Assembly: GCF_041381155.1 (NCBI RefSeq)
Contig: NC_091139.1
Span: forward strand, 7,130,383 to 7,194,382
Direction: 5' to 3'
Origin: Argopecten irradians
Lineage: Eukaryota; Mollusca; Bivalvia; Pectinida; Pectinidae
DNA: 64,000 nt
Shown: positions 49,920-60,944 of the stretch, piece by piece
How the letters are laid out: each line of letters begins with the position of its first letter
Numbering within the stretch: position 1 is the first letter of the stretch
The notes under the pieces: model-generated
The model's database searches: none
Told to the model about the DNA's origin: nothing
The model's input: only the letters and a program-made list of their open reading frames with translations
Made by a program: the position numbers and the translations under genes

Positions 49920-50065
49920 TTAATTTCCAGCCAATAAAATTACTGGACGTATGCAGCCAATCAAACTTAGGAAGTGTCTATAAAAAGAACGGCATAGAAT
50001 TTGTAAAAATACTCCTGCTCTAGAATCACCAGCATAACACCCTCTAATTGACCTCTACACTGACC
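49920..50065 (+). promoter_or_regulatory. Promoter and 5' UTR of orphan gene copy 3
   Basis: CCAAT boxes at 49931-49935 and 49957-49961 and TATAAAA at 49979-49985, about 80 bases before the ATG. Confidence 0.72.
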
Positions 50066-51032
50066 ATGGCTGAGATGACCACTACTGATGTTGTGTATTA
50101 CGCCCAGAAGCTCCAGAGTCTTCTGTTAGCCCACGACAAAGCTACCAAGCAGGTCAACTTCTTAGGTATGTATCCAGGGTCAGCTATATTTCCTCGTTTA
50201 TTGTTTTATTTTTTATTTTTTTTTAAATACTTGTATAATACGAAACAATTTTCAACATTTTCAATACAGTCGTATTCTGATTGTCTGTCAAGTTATAAGA
50301 AGTCATCATATAGTTCGATATTTTATAACCATTTTGATGGTTCTTTTTTCTGTAACAGTTTGATTCATATTAATTCATTCAATAATATTGTTTTGAGAAT
50401 TTATACAGAAATTAGAAAAGTGTCCCCTGTTCTGTTTTAAGCGGAATTTCCTATCCTAAAACCAGCTGTTATACATATTTACCACGGTAATGTGTATTAA
50501 ACAAACTAACAGTGTATGAATTTTGAACAACCTTGTAACATAGCTAATTAACAACGTTTATTGCTCACTTTTTAGTTTTTCTTCTTGAAATAGTCACAGA
50601 TCGTCAAAAAATAACGTTACATTAAAGTAATTAATTTTCTGTATTTTATCTTCCTGTTAGGATTATCACTGATATATGTACAGTTTTATTTTTTTCTAAT
50701 AAAATTTGTAACAATATTTTCTTTTTTTTCCAGATGACCAGTTGATCCGCCTTGACCGCCAACTTTTCTTCTCCACGCTGGACGATGCCCACAGCCTTGG
50801 CCTTCACCTTCTGACCCGTAAGTCCATCATCCAGGGTGTCCGGAGGATGTTTGACCAGTACAGATCTACCAAGCATCGCCAGGTACAGGAGTTGTCTGCC
50901 CTTGTCCTCACTTCTCTGGGAGCCGGAGAACCAGACTTGGAGACGCCAGCCACGTCCGCGAGGAGCACGGAAACTGATGAGCTAGCCATGATGTCTACGG
51001 CCAACTACAGCGTCCTCTGGAGGGAGATGTGA
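50066..51032 (+). CDS. Orphan 132-residue protein, copy 3 (open)
   Basis: Exons 50066-50165 (donor GTATGT) and 50734-51032 (acceptor TTCCAG), phase 1 intron of 568 bp, 132 residues. Relative to copy 1 it has Leu for His at 19, RQLFFSTLDD, QVQELSALVLTSLGAGEPDL, and ELAMMSTANYSVLWREM at the end. No cysteine, signal peptide or membrane segment. Function unknown; the family was not recognised. The best-preserved copy of the group, with full promoter, both splice sites, and flanking 71-bp and 29-bp arrays. The intron is nearly identical to that of copy 4, so copies 3 and 4 separated recently. Confidence 0.77.
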
Positions 51033-51054
51033 TACCACACCGAGTTATCTATTC

Positions 51055-51700
51055 TTAGTGCTTTGTACATTGTAATGTTGTATTTGTATATTGTAATGTT
51101 TTATTTGTACATTGTAATGTTAATTGTTATTTTGTATTTGTTTATTGTCACATTGTAATATTGTGTTTGTATATTGTCACATTGTAATATTGTGTTTGTC
51201 TATTGTCACATTGTAATGTTGTATTTGTTTATTGTCACATTGTAATGTTGTATTTGTTTATTGTCACATTGTAATGTTGTATTTGTTTATTGTCACATTG
51301 TAATGTTGTATTTGTTTATTGTCACATTGTAATGTTGTAGTTTGTCATTGTCACATTGTCACATTTGTTAATATTTGTTCATTGTTGTAATGTTGTATTT
51401 GTATATTGTCACACTTGTAATGTTACATATTTGTATATTGTCACATTGTAATGTATGTATATTTGTTTAATTGTCATTGTACATTGTAATTGTGTTGATA
51501 TTTGTTTACCATTGTCACATTGTAATGTTGTATTTGTTTAATGTCACATTGTAATGCTGTATTTTGTTATACACATTGTCGCAAATTGTAATATCACCGT
51601 GTATTTGTATTGTCACATTGTAATGTGTATTTATATATTGTCACATTGTTTTCCGTTTATTGTCATATTGTAATGATGTGTTGTATATGCAATGTCGACA
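51055..51700 (+). repeat. 29-bp minisatellite after orphan gene copy 3
   Basis: The cleanest example: five near-identical 29-bp units at 51202-51350, then degenerate units. Confidence 0.92.
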
Positions 51701-51739
51701 TTTTTAATGATGTATTTCATGTTTTATTATTCACTTGTA

Positions 51740-52530
51740 ATTATTGAAGTGCTACAGTGTACAATTATTTCTAAATGTGAAGTTTTGTGTTTTTTATTTC
51801 ATTTCTTTCACAAAAGAGAGTCGAGTATACTTTCAAACATCGGTTATTTCCCTTACCGAGTCAATGCGACACCTGTTAATCAAATCTCGAGTCATGTCGC
51901 CCAAATTACAATGCGATGTGTCATCATGTATAATGAAGATACATGCTGTGGCAAAATGCCGTTTGATATTATTACCATGTACTAGATATGCTCCGATTTT
52001 CCACTAATGGCATTGGCTAACACATGGACACGTGACGTTCAATATATAGCATATTGAGAAACTTTTAGAAACACCGAGTCAATATTCCTTTGTGAATTTC
52101 ATTACGCAAACGTTGAGTTCCTCAGGGTGGCGATCTATGGCAAGCACCTTTTCTTGTAATTAACATGCACGTTAGAGAATGGTTTTGACATTTGCAAAGG
52201 AAACTACATATCTAATAAAAGAAAACAAAAGTCCATAATTGATATATGAAAATATGCATTTGAATTGAAGTAGAGAAAGCATTCAGGTCATCTTTCAAAC
52301 TTTATTTTCTTTCACAATTACAATGGATAGAGGAAGCATAAAGTACTAATGAACGTACAATAATAAACGTAATGTACATCTCTGCGACAAGACATATTAT
52401 CATAAATGAGATATTTCATATTCCTATGATACACTTAAAGTCGATATTCTAAGTAAAGGTAAGTGCTTAAAGAGGGATCGTAAAATTAGTAACTGACAAT
52501 AATAGTTGACAGTGCTATGAAGTGGGCAAG
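51740..52530 (+). repeat. Shared 3' flank of orphan gene copy 3
   Basis: Non-coding sequence recurring after copy 4 (56580-57335) and in part after copy 2. ORFs through it do not keep frame between copies. Confidence 0.85.
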
Positions 52531-54350
52531 CTATACCTGGACAGGTGACCTTTGGATTTTACCTCCCATAACCGACATGACATAACCTAGTATCCGTAAC
52601 ACCAAGGTTACCTGAACAAGGGTCCTTTGATCTTACCCCCCATTACCCACCGCCTCTATTATCGACATTAACACCACCCGCCATACCTAGGACAAGTGTC
52701 CTATGAATCTTGCCCCCATTACCGCGCTCTATTACTTGTATACGTAAGTGCAATCCATACCATAGACATGTGTCCTATGATCTTTGCCCCCATTTTACCC
52801 GCCTCTAATTACCTGTACAGGTAAGACACCCAAGCCATACCTTGAACAATTGACCCTTTGAATTTTTAACCTCTCTTACGATCCTTAAAAACTGTACATA
52901 ACAACAACCTGACCTTGACACACAGTTTCTCATTCTTATGATTATTTTACCTCTCCTACCGTATACTTAAGTTATAGCTAATACAGTAAACACCTAAGGC
53001 AAGCCATACTCGTGGACAATGACCTTTTTAATTTGTATCTCCATTACCGTATCTTAATTACCCGTAACATTAACAATACCAGCCATACCTGGACTAAGTG
53101 TCCCTTTGATTTTACCCCCCAAACTAGTACCCGCCTCTAATTACCTGCTAGCAGTAACACCAAGCCATACCTAGGACATGGTTCCCATATGATTTTACCC
53201 CTATTACACGCCTCTAATTACCATGTACAAGTTCACACCAACCATACCTGGACAAGTGACCTTTGATTGTTACCCCCATTGACCAGCCTCTAATTACCTG
53301 TACAGTAACACCAAGCCTTACACTGGACAGGTTACCTTTGATCTTACCTACATATTACCGGCCCTCAAATTACCTGTACAGTTACACCGAGCCATACCAG
53401 GACATGTCATACCTAAAGCCATACCATTATTAAGTAACCTTTGATTTTTGTACCCCGCTTACGACTCATAAGCCATACCTGTACGGTAACATCCAAGCCA
53501 TACCTGGACAAGTGACCTATTGTATTTTGTATCCCATTTAACCGCCTCTAATTACCTGTACAGTAACACCAAGCCATTCCTGGACAAGGTTACCTTTGAA
53601 TCTTACCCCCCATTACCGCCTCTAATTACCTGTACAGTAACACCAAAGCCATACCTGACAGATGTTACCTTGAAATCTTACCCCCTATTACCGCCTCTAT
53701 AATTATCTGTACAGTAACACAAGCCATACCTGGACAAGTGACCTTCTGATTTTACCTCTATTACCGCCTCTAATTTATCTGTACAGTAACACCAAAGCCA
53801 TACCACTGGACAGGTTACCTTTGATTCTTCACATCATTTAACCGCCTCTAAATTGCCTGTGACAGTAACACCAAGCCATTCCTGTACAGTCATCCACCAT
53901 TACCCGCCCTAATACCTGTAGGGACACAAAGGAACCTTTGATTTTGTATCTCCATCCATTACGCCTCTAATTACCTGTACAGTAAACACCAAATACCTGG
54001 AACAAGTGTCCTTTGATTTTACCCCCATTTACCCGCCTCTAATTACCTGTACAGTAACACCAAGCCATACTGGACAGCTGTACCTATGATCTTACCCTCC
54101 TTTACCACCTCTCTATTACCTGTACAAAGTAACACCAAGCCATACCTTGACATGTTACCTTTGATCTTACCTCAATTACCGCCTCTAATTACCTCTGTAC
54201 AGTAACACCAACCGCCCATACCTGGTACAGTCACACCAAGCCATACCTGGACAAGGGACCTTTAATCTTACTTTCCTTAACAACCTCTAATTTATCTGGA
54301 CAGTAACACCAAGCCATACCAAGACAAGATGACCCTTTGATCTATAATTA
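52530..54350 (+). repeat. 71-bp satellite array, upstream of orphan gene copy 4
   Basis: 71-bp units with very frequent 1-3 bp insertions and deletions relative to the other arrays; see the finding on sequence quality. Confidence 0.88.
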
Positions 54351-54556
54351 CCGCCCGATTTCCCTTTGATCTTTAACCGATATTGAAAATCTCCTCACAT
54401 TTAGCGGTACTATTCAAAGTAATTACGTTCCACATCTATAATAGGGGAGGCCCTTAATTTTCTTGCCAATAAAAAATACTCAATCTGCTCTAGAATTTGT
54501 TAAAAATCTAGAACTCACCAGACATAACACCCTCTATAATTGACTCTACACTGACC

Positions 54557-55573
54557 ATGGCTGAGATGACCACTACTGATGTTGTGTATTACGCCCCAGA
54601 AGCTCCAGAGTCTTCTGTTAGCCCACGACAAAGCTACCAAGCAGGGTCAACTTCCTAGGTATGATATCCAGGGTCAGCTTTTATATTTCATCGTTTATTG
54701 TTGTTGTTTTTTTTGTTGTTGTTTTGTTTTTTTTTTTAATAAAAAAATATTCTTATATAATACGAAACAATTTTCAACATTTTCAATACAGTCGTATTCT
54801 GATTGTCTGTCAAGTTTATAAGAAGTCATCATATAGTTTGATATTTTATAACCATTTTGATGGTTCTTTTTTCTGTAACAGTTTGATTCATATTAATTCA
54901 TTCAATAATATTGTTTTGAGAATTTATACAGAAATTAGAAAAGTGTCCCCTGTTCTGTTTTAAGCGGAATTTCCTATCCTAAAACCAGCTATAATACATA
55001 TATTCACCAGGGTAATGTGTATTAAATAACAGTGTATGAATTTTGAACAACCTTGTAACCATAGCTAATTAACAACGTTTATTGCTCACTTTTTAGTTTT
55101 TCTTCTTGAAATAGTCACAGATCGTCAAAAAATAACGTTACATTAAAGTAATTAATTTTCTGTAATTTTTCTTCCTGTTAGAATTATGACTGATATATGT
55201 ACAGCTTTAATTTTTTTTCTAATAAAATTTGGTAACACTATTTTTCTTTTTTTTTCCAGATGACCAGTTGATCTCCGCCTTGACCGCCAACTTTTCTTCT
55301 CCACGCTGGACGATGCCCACAGCCTTGGCCTTCAACATTTGACCCGTAAGTCCATCATCCAGGGTGTCCCGGAGGATGTTTTGACCAGTACAGATCTACA
55401 CCAAGCATTCGCCCATTGGTACAGGAGTTGTCTCTGCCCTTGTCCTCACTTCTCTGGGAGCCGGAGAACCAGATCTTGGAGACGCCAGCCACGTCCGCGA
55501 GGGAGCACGGAAACTGATGAGCTAGCCATGATGTCTACGGCCAAACTACAGCGTCCTCTGGAGGGAGATGTGA
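54557..55573 (+). pseudogene. Orphan 132-residue protein, copy 4 (many small indels)
   Basis: Exon equivalents 54557-54658 and 55260-55573 keep the ATG, the donor GTATGA, the acceptor TTCCAG and the terminal stop. Exon 1 carries two extra bases (ACGCCCCAG, CAGGGTC) and exon 2 a net 15 extra bases in many small steps, so no long frame survives. The promoter has lost the TATA box and one CCAAT box through a deletion near 54480. Indels are just as dense in the intron and flanking repeats, so this may be partly or wholly a consensus-quality problem rather than gene decay. Confidence 0.7.
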
Positions 55574-55599
55574 TACCACACACCGAGTTATCTATTCTT

Positions 55600-56500
55600 A
55601 GTGTGCATGTAATGTTGTATATGTATATTGTAATTGTTTTATTTTGTATATGGAAAGTGTACATTGTTATTTGTACATTGTATTTGTTTATTGTCACATT
55701 TGACATGTTGTATTTGTTTATTGTCCACATTGTAATGTTGTGTTTGTCTATTGTCACATTGTAAATGTTGTATTTGTGTTTTGTCACATTGTAATGTTGT
55801 ATTTGTTTATTGTCACATTGTAATGTTGTATTTTGTTTATTGTCACATTTGTTATGTTGTATTTGTATTATTGTCACATTGTAAATGTTGTATTTGGTTA
55901 GATTGTCACATTGTAATGTTGTATTTGTTTTATTGTCACATTGTAATGGTTGTATTTGTTTATTGTCACATTGTAATGTTGTTGTATTTGTTATATTGTC
56001 ACATTGTAATGTTTGTATTTGTATATTGTCACATTATGTAATGTTGTATTGTAATATAACTTTGTCAATTTGTTATGTTGTAAAGTTGTATTTGTTTATT
56101 GTCACATATAAATGATCATCTTTGTTTAATGTCACATATGTAATGTTGTATTTGTATAATGTCGCCTTGTAATGTTTAATGTGTCCATTGCACATTGTAA
56201 TTGATTGTTTTTGTTTTTGTCACATTGTCATGTGTATATTTGTGATTGTCACTTTGTAATGTTGTTTATTGTCACATGGTAATGTTGTTATTTGTATATT
56301 GTCACATTCAAATGTTCTATTTGTTTATTGTCACATAGTAAAGCTAGTATTTTGTTTATTGTCACATTGTAATGTTGTGATTTTGTTTATTGTCATATTT
56401 GTAATGCTTGTATTTGTTAATTGTCACATTGTAATGCTGTATTTGTTTATTGTCACATTGTAATGTTGTACTTGTATAATGTCATATTGCAAAAATAAAA
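55600..56500 (+). repeat. 29-bp minisatellite after orphan gene copy 4
   Basis: About thirty degenerate 29-bp units with frequent 1-2 bp indels. A possible AATAAA follows near 56493. Confidence 0.88.
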
Positions 56501-56579
56501 CGCTGTTTTATCATATATTGTCACATTTTTCCGAATTGTTTTTCTTTCTTATTTCTTATACATTACCAGTGTCTTAAAG

Positions 56580-57335
56580 TGCCACAATAAAAATTCTATT
56601 TATCAAAAATGTTAAGTGTTGTCTTTTTATTTCATTTCTTTCAAAAGAGTCGTCCTGAGTATACATTCGAAAACATCGGTTATTTCCCTTTCCGAGTCAA
56701 TGCGACAACCATGTTTAATCAAATTTCGAGTTCATGTACGCCCAAATTTACACATGCGATGTGTCATCATGTATAATGAAGATATACATGATGCTGTGGC
56801 AAAATGTCGTTTGATATTATTACACATGGACTAGATATGCTCCCAGATTTTCCACTAATGGCATTGGCTAACACATGAGACACACGTGACGTTCATTATA
56901 TTGCATATTGAGAAAAATTTTAGAAACACCGAGTCAATATTCCTTTGTGAATTTCATTATACGCAAACGTTTGAGTTCCTCAGGGTGGCGATCTATGGCA
57001 AGCACTTTTTACTTGTAATTAACATGCACATTAGAATATAGTTTTGACATTTTGCAAAGGAAACTACATATCCAATAAAAGATAACAATAAGTCCATAAT
57101 TGATATATGAAAATATATGCATTTTGAATTGAAGTAGAAGAAAGCACTGTCAGGTCATCTTTCAAACTTTATTTTCTTTCACAATTACAATGGATAGAGG
57201 AAGCATAATGTCATAATAAACGTATTAGACATCCCTGAGACACACATTTATACATTATGATATTTTTTCAGATTCTAAAGTACACTTAAGTTATAGTTAA
57301 ATAAAAGTAAGTGTTTAAGGGGATCGGAAAATTTT
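56580..57335 (+). repeat. Shared 3' flank of orphan gene copy 4
   Basis: Matches 51740-52480 throughout, with scattered single-base insertions; homology stops at about 57335 inside GGGGATCGGAAAATTTTTTT. Confidence 0.85.
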
Positions 57336-57829
57336 TTTGGCATTCCCGGTGCGTATTTAGGTGTAACTATAAAACTGTCGCTATATCCACTCTAGAAATT
57401 AGTATCATTGTAAAATGAACCGCTGCGTCTTGACGACAAATGAGGAGATAGTTTAATAGTCCTTGATGTAGACCAAAAGAATTGAATAACGGTACAATAT
57501 AGTGACTCTGTCGGAGATGATTAGGGCGTTGGTTCTATCTTGTAATCTCAGATAAAGGAATTTAGTTGCCTGTGATTGTGTTCAGTTCTTTTTTATTCTC
57601 TGGCTTTCAGTGTTTACTATGGAGAAATAGTCCAGTCCAGTTGTGGATATGTAAATTGTGACCCCGTAATATCGACACAATTCTTAAATGCTCCCATTAT
57701 GATTTTCACACAACCTGCTAAGATGTATCATTGTGATAATTATAAAAGTATTCATTTGGAGTCTTTCTAATGAGATAATTACGTATTAATAACACATTTC
57801 GTAAAGGATTCTTAAATTAAGTCACCCTT
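57336..57829. other. Unique spacer, nothing recognised
   Basis: No gene or repeat unit recognised between the end of the copy-4 flank and the last 71-bp satellite array. Confidence 0.45.
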
Positions 57830-58310
57830 AACTTACATTACCTGTACAGTAACACCAAGCCATACCTGGACAAGGGACCTTTGATCTTACCCCCTTACCG
57901 CCTCTGATTACCTGTACATTAACACCAAGCCATACATGGACACGTGACCTTTGATCTTGCCTACCTTATCGCCTCTAAATACCTGTACAGCAACACCAAG
58001 TCATACCTGGACAAGTGACCTTTGATCTTACCTCCCTTTCCGCCTCTAATTACCTGTACAGTAACACCAAGCCATACCTAACTATTTGACGTTTTATCTT
58101 ACCTGACTTACCGCCTCTAATTACCTGTACAGTAACACCAAGTCATACCTTGATAAGTGACCTTTGATACCCCCATTACCGTCCGTAATTAACTGTACAG
58201 TAACACCAAGCCATACTTGGACAGGTGACCTTTGATTTTACCCCCATTACCGTCCGTAATTAACTGTACAGTAACACCAAGCCATACCTGATGTTACTGT
58301 ACAGGTAGCT
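57830..58310 (+). repeat. 71-bp satellite array without a downstream gene, ending in an inverted unit
   Basis: About six 71-bp units on the + strand. At about 58288 the array switches orientation: GATGTTACTGTACAGGTAG is the reverse complement of the CTACCTGTACAGTAACATC part of the unit. Confidence 0.9.
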
Positions 58311-59059
58311 CAGGTAAGAGCAAAGGTTACCCTTTTTGACCACATCATATAGACTGATGTTAAGTGATAGTTATTGGTGGATGATACTAGTATTATTTTG
58401 TGTGTGGGTTTTTTATTGTTATTACAACTTCAACCTTCGCTAATGATATTGGCACAATTAAACAGTTAACAGCCATGATAGTTGGCCTACAGATACACAA
58501 ACTTGTTCATATAAAAATTGGTGCCATTTCGATCACATGATTAAGAAACTAAGAATCATTCAGGTTTTGTTATAATGGATCCTAGTGAAAATGTACAACA
58601 TTGATAAGACGACCGGTACGTCAGAAACGCCATTTATATCAGACATTGGAGAAGGAAGTTGTGTGTGTGTGGTCAGTCTACAAAATCCCGTCCCACGTAC
58701 CATATCTATGTAAGAGCATTTTGTGAAAGGGCATTGGGTAGACCACAGGGACTTGTAATGTAAAGGAGCGAGCACAGGGATTTGACATTAATTCCCAACC
58801 AACGACCAGTATGTATATATATATCAGAATTGAAAATATCATTTAACAATGTGTATATGTCTTTGATGTCCTAGCACCGATGGCATTATTGTCTCATATG
58901 GAAAGATTAGTTTTCAGAGAGGGTCTAACAACATCCATTAGGGGTCACGTTGTCATGACCTGTATACTTTCTCTACTTCAATTCAAATGCATATTTCCAT
59001 ATATCAATTATGGACCCGTGTTGAGGTCACGCACAACAAAAATCCTTTATATTTATATT
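58311..59059. other. Intergenic DNA, nothing recognised
   Basis: Short ORFs on both strands without recognisable similarity; a short (TA)n-like run near 58815. Confidence 0.4.
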
Positions 59060-59275
59060 AGATAAGTAGCTTCCTTTGCAAATGTCAAAAATATTCTCAA
59101 ATGTACATATTAATAACAAGAAAAGCTTAGGTCATACGACGCCACCCTGGGGAACTCAATGTGTTCGTAATGAAGTTCACAAAGGAATATAAAATCGGTG
59201 TTGTTGGGATGTCATGTAAACATGTTTTTAGCAAATGGCAATAGTGGGAAATCGGAGCATTTCTTTTATGATCAA
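59060..59275 (-). repeat. Inverted, diverged fragment of the orphan-gene 3' flank
   Basis: The reverse complement runs GCTCCGATTTCCCACTA..GGC, CATG..ACA, ACACCGATTTTATATTCCTT, TGAACTTCATTACGAACAC, and TGCAAAGGAAGCTACTT, matching 56835-57070 in order. With the satellite inversion at 58288 this marks a partial inverted copy of the family at its right edge. Confidence 0.75.
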
Positions 59276-59595
59276 ACACCCCATTTTAGAAGGAAACCCC
59301 CATTGAAGGCAAGACCTTAGAGTGGCACACCCAGATGTTTCATTAACCAGATTATATATGAGCTTACTTCATAAGCAACATATTCATAATTACCCATGAT
59401 TTCACACCCCATATATATATATAAAATGGTCGCAAATTGAAGCTGTATATTTTCACGTATGTGTTACATTAGAAGTGCTTTGCACTTCGTGCCCGGTCCC
59501 GAAGGTAATGATATCAAAGGGCATTTCGTCGCAACATTTACATTATCAATGATTGCAATTTTGGGGGGACGTGTATGGTGGCTGATTACGGCCAT
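59276..59595. other. Intergenic DNA, nothing recognised
   Basis: No supported gene. A 75-codon ORF at 59459-59686 runs into the TTGTCG repeat and shows no family resemblance. Confidence 0.4.
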
Positions 59596-59880
59596 CTCGT
59601 GTTGTTGTGTTGTCGCCTTGTCGTGTTGTCGCCTTGTCGAGTTGTCGCGGTCTCAAACTGCGACAACCCGAGATTTAACAGTTTAAAATGTCGACTTGTC
59701 GCGTTTTCGAACCGCGACAAGTCGACAACACGACAAGACGACGAGTCGACATTTCAAACACGCTAATTAGCGCGTACAGAATATCGTGTTGTCGCGGTAA
59801 AATGTCGACTTGTCGTGTTGTCGAGTTGTCGTGTTGTCGACTTGTCGTGTTGTCGAGTTGTCGACTTGTCGCCTTCCTGT
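59596..59880. repeat. TTGTCGNN microsatellite with inverted block
   Basis: Eight-base units TTGTCG followed by TG, AG, AC, CC or CG (59600-59650 and 59805-59875) flank a block with the complement, CGACAA (59712-59750). The two orientations can pair, and GTCGAC occurs repeatedly. Low-complexity and purine/pyrimidine balanced. Confidence 0.85.
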
Positions 59881-60940
59881 TACTCATGCGCAAATCATAT
59901 GAAATAGCCACTATCTTTGAATATAGAAAACTGAAGTCAGGTGCTTGTAACATAGCATAGACCATATTGGGTGGCATATTTCTTTTGCCATCGACGAGTT
60001 GCCGAACTTACGACTTAATGATGTCGACATAATTAACGGGCATTAAGTCGACATCATATCGGAAGATGTCGACATAATCAGAAGAATGGTAGTCGACTTA
60101 CCACATGAACCTGCCCACATAATGATTCCGAAGATTAATTATGTAGAAAGTCGGTAACTCGGCGATTATACTCGTGTTTATGCTCGGGTGTGACACCGAC
60201 TTGTCAGTTATGATGTCGACATCTATACTATAAACTGTAGCCTGCGTGTACGTACACATTGTAGCTGTTAGTTCCGAGTGAGGAAGTTAGAGTGCAAAAG
60301 GGAAGTGTGTGGCATATTTCTGCCATCGGAGTAATTTAAGGTCGATGTAGGGTGAACTCCAACTGTTGACTAGATAGTTATGTCGACAAGTCGAGGTTAT
60401 AACTATGACTTTTGTTTTGAGATATTTATGATCGGTAAGATGATGTTTTAACACGGAATAGCTCCATCATATTCATATTGGTGGCAAAGTCCGAGTTACA
60501 CTATCCGCGAGACTGAATCTATTCATAGGATCTCGTCGTAATAAGGTAAGTCAAATATTTCCGAGGATGTTAAGTTGCGAACTTTCCGATATTGATAAAT
60601 CTGTCGACATTGCCGACATAAAATTTCTCAACCAAACTCAATGATATACACTCGACAGGTCGAACTTAATTATCTCGGCAATAGCGTTACAATACATAAC
60701 TCGACCTAAAATAATCTCGATGTGCAGCAATTATGCCACCATGACAAAAGGACACTTGCTGTTTGTACAACGAATTTCAATCATCATTTGGCGCATATAA
60801 TCATTTATTAATATATATTAACCGTGGGGTTGAAAAATTCGTTTAAAAGCTGTGTGTGTGTGCTTTGTGGGATTAGCATTCGTACTAAGTCCATGTGGTA
60901 CATACCGTACTATACTATATTACTCAAGATTTCATTTTTT
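59881..60940. other. Non-coding DNA enriched in GTCGAC palindromes
   Basis: GTCGAC occurs at least seven times between about 60020 and 60610, including the inverted pair ATGATGTCGACATAAT and ATTAAGTCGACATCAT around CGGGC at 60018-60056. No gene recognised. Confidence 0.55.
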
Positions 60941-60944
60941 TTTT

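Noticed and set aside
59459-59686. 75-codon ORF MCYIRSALHFVPGPEG..
   Set aside because: Ends inside the TTGTCG repeat, no recognisable domain, no promoter or splice evidence.
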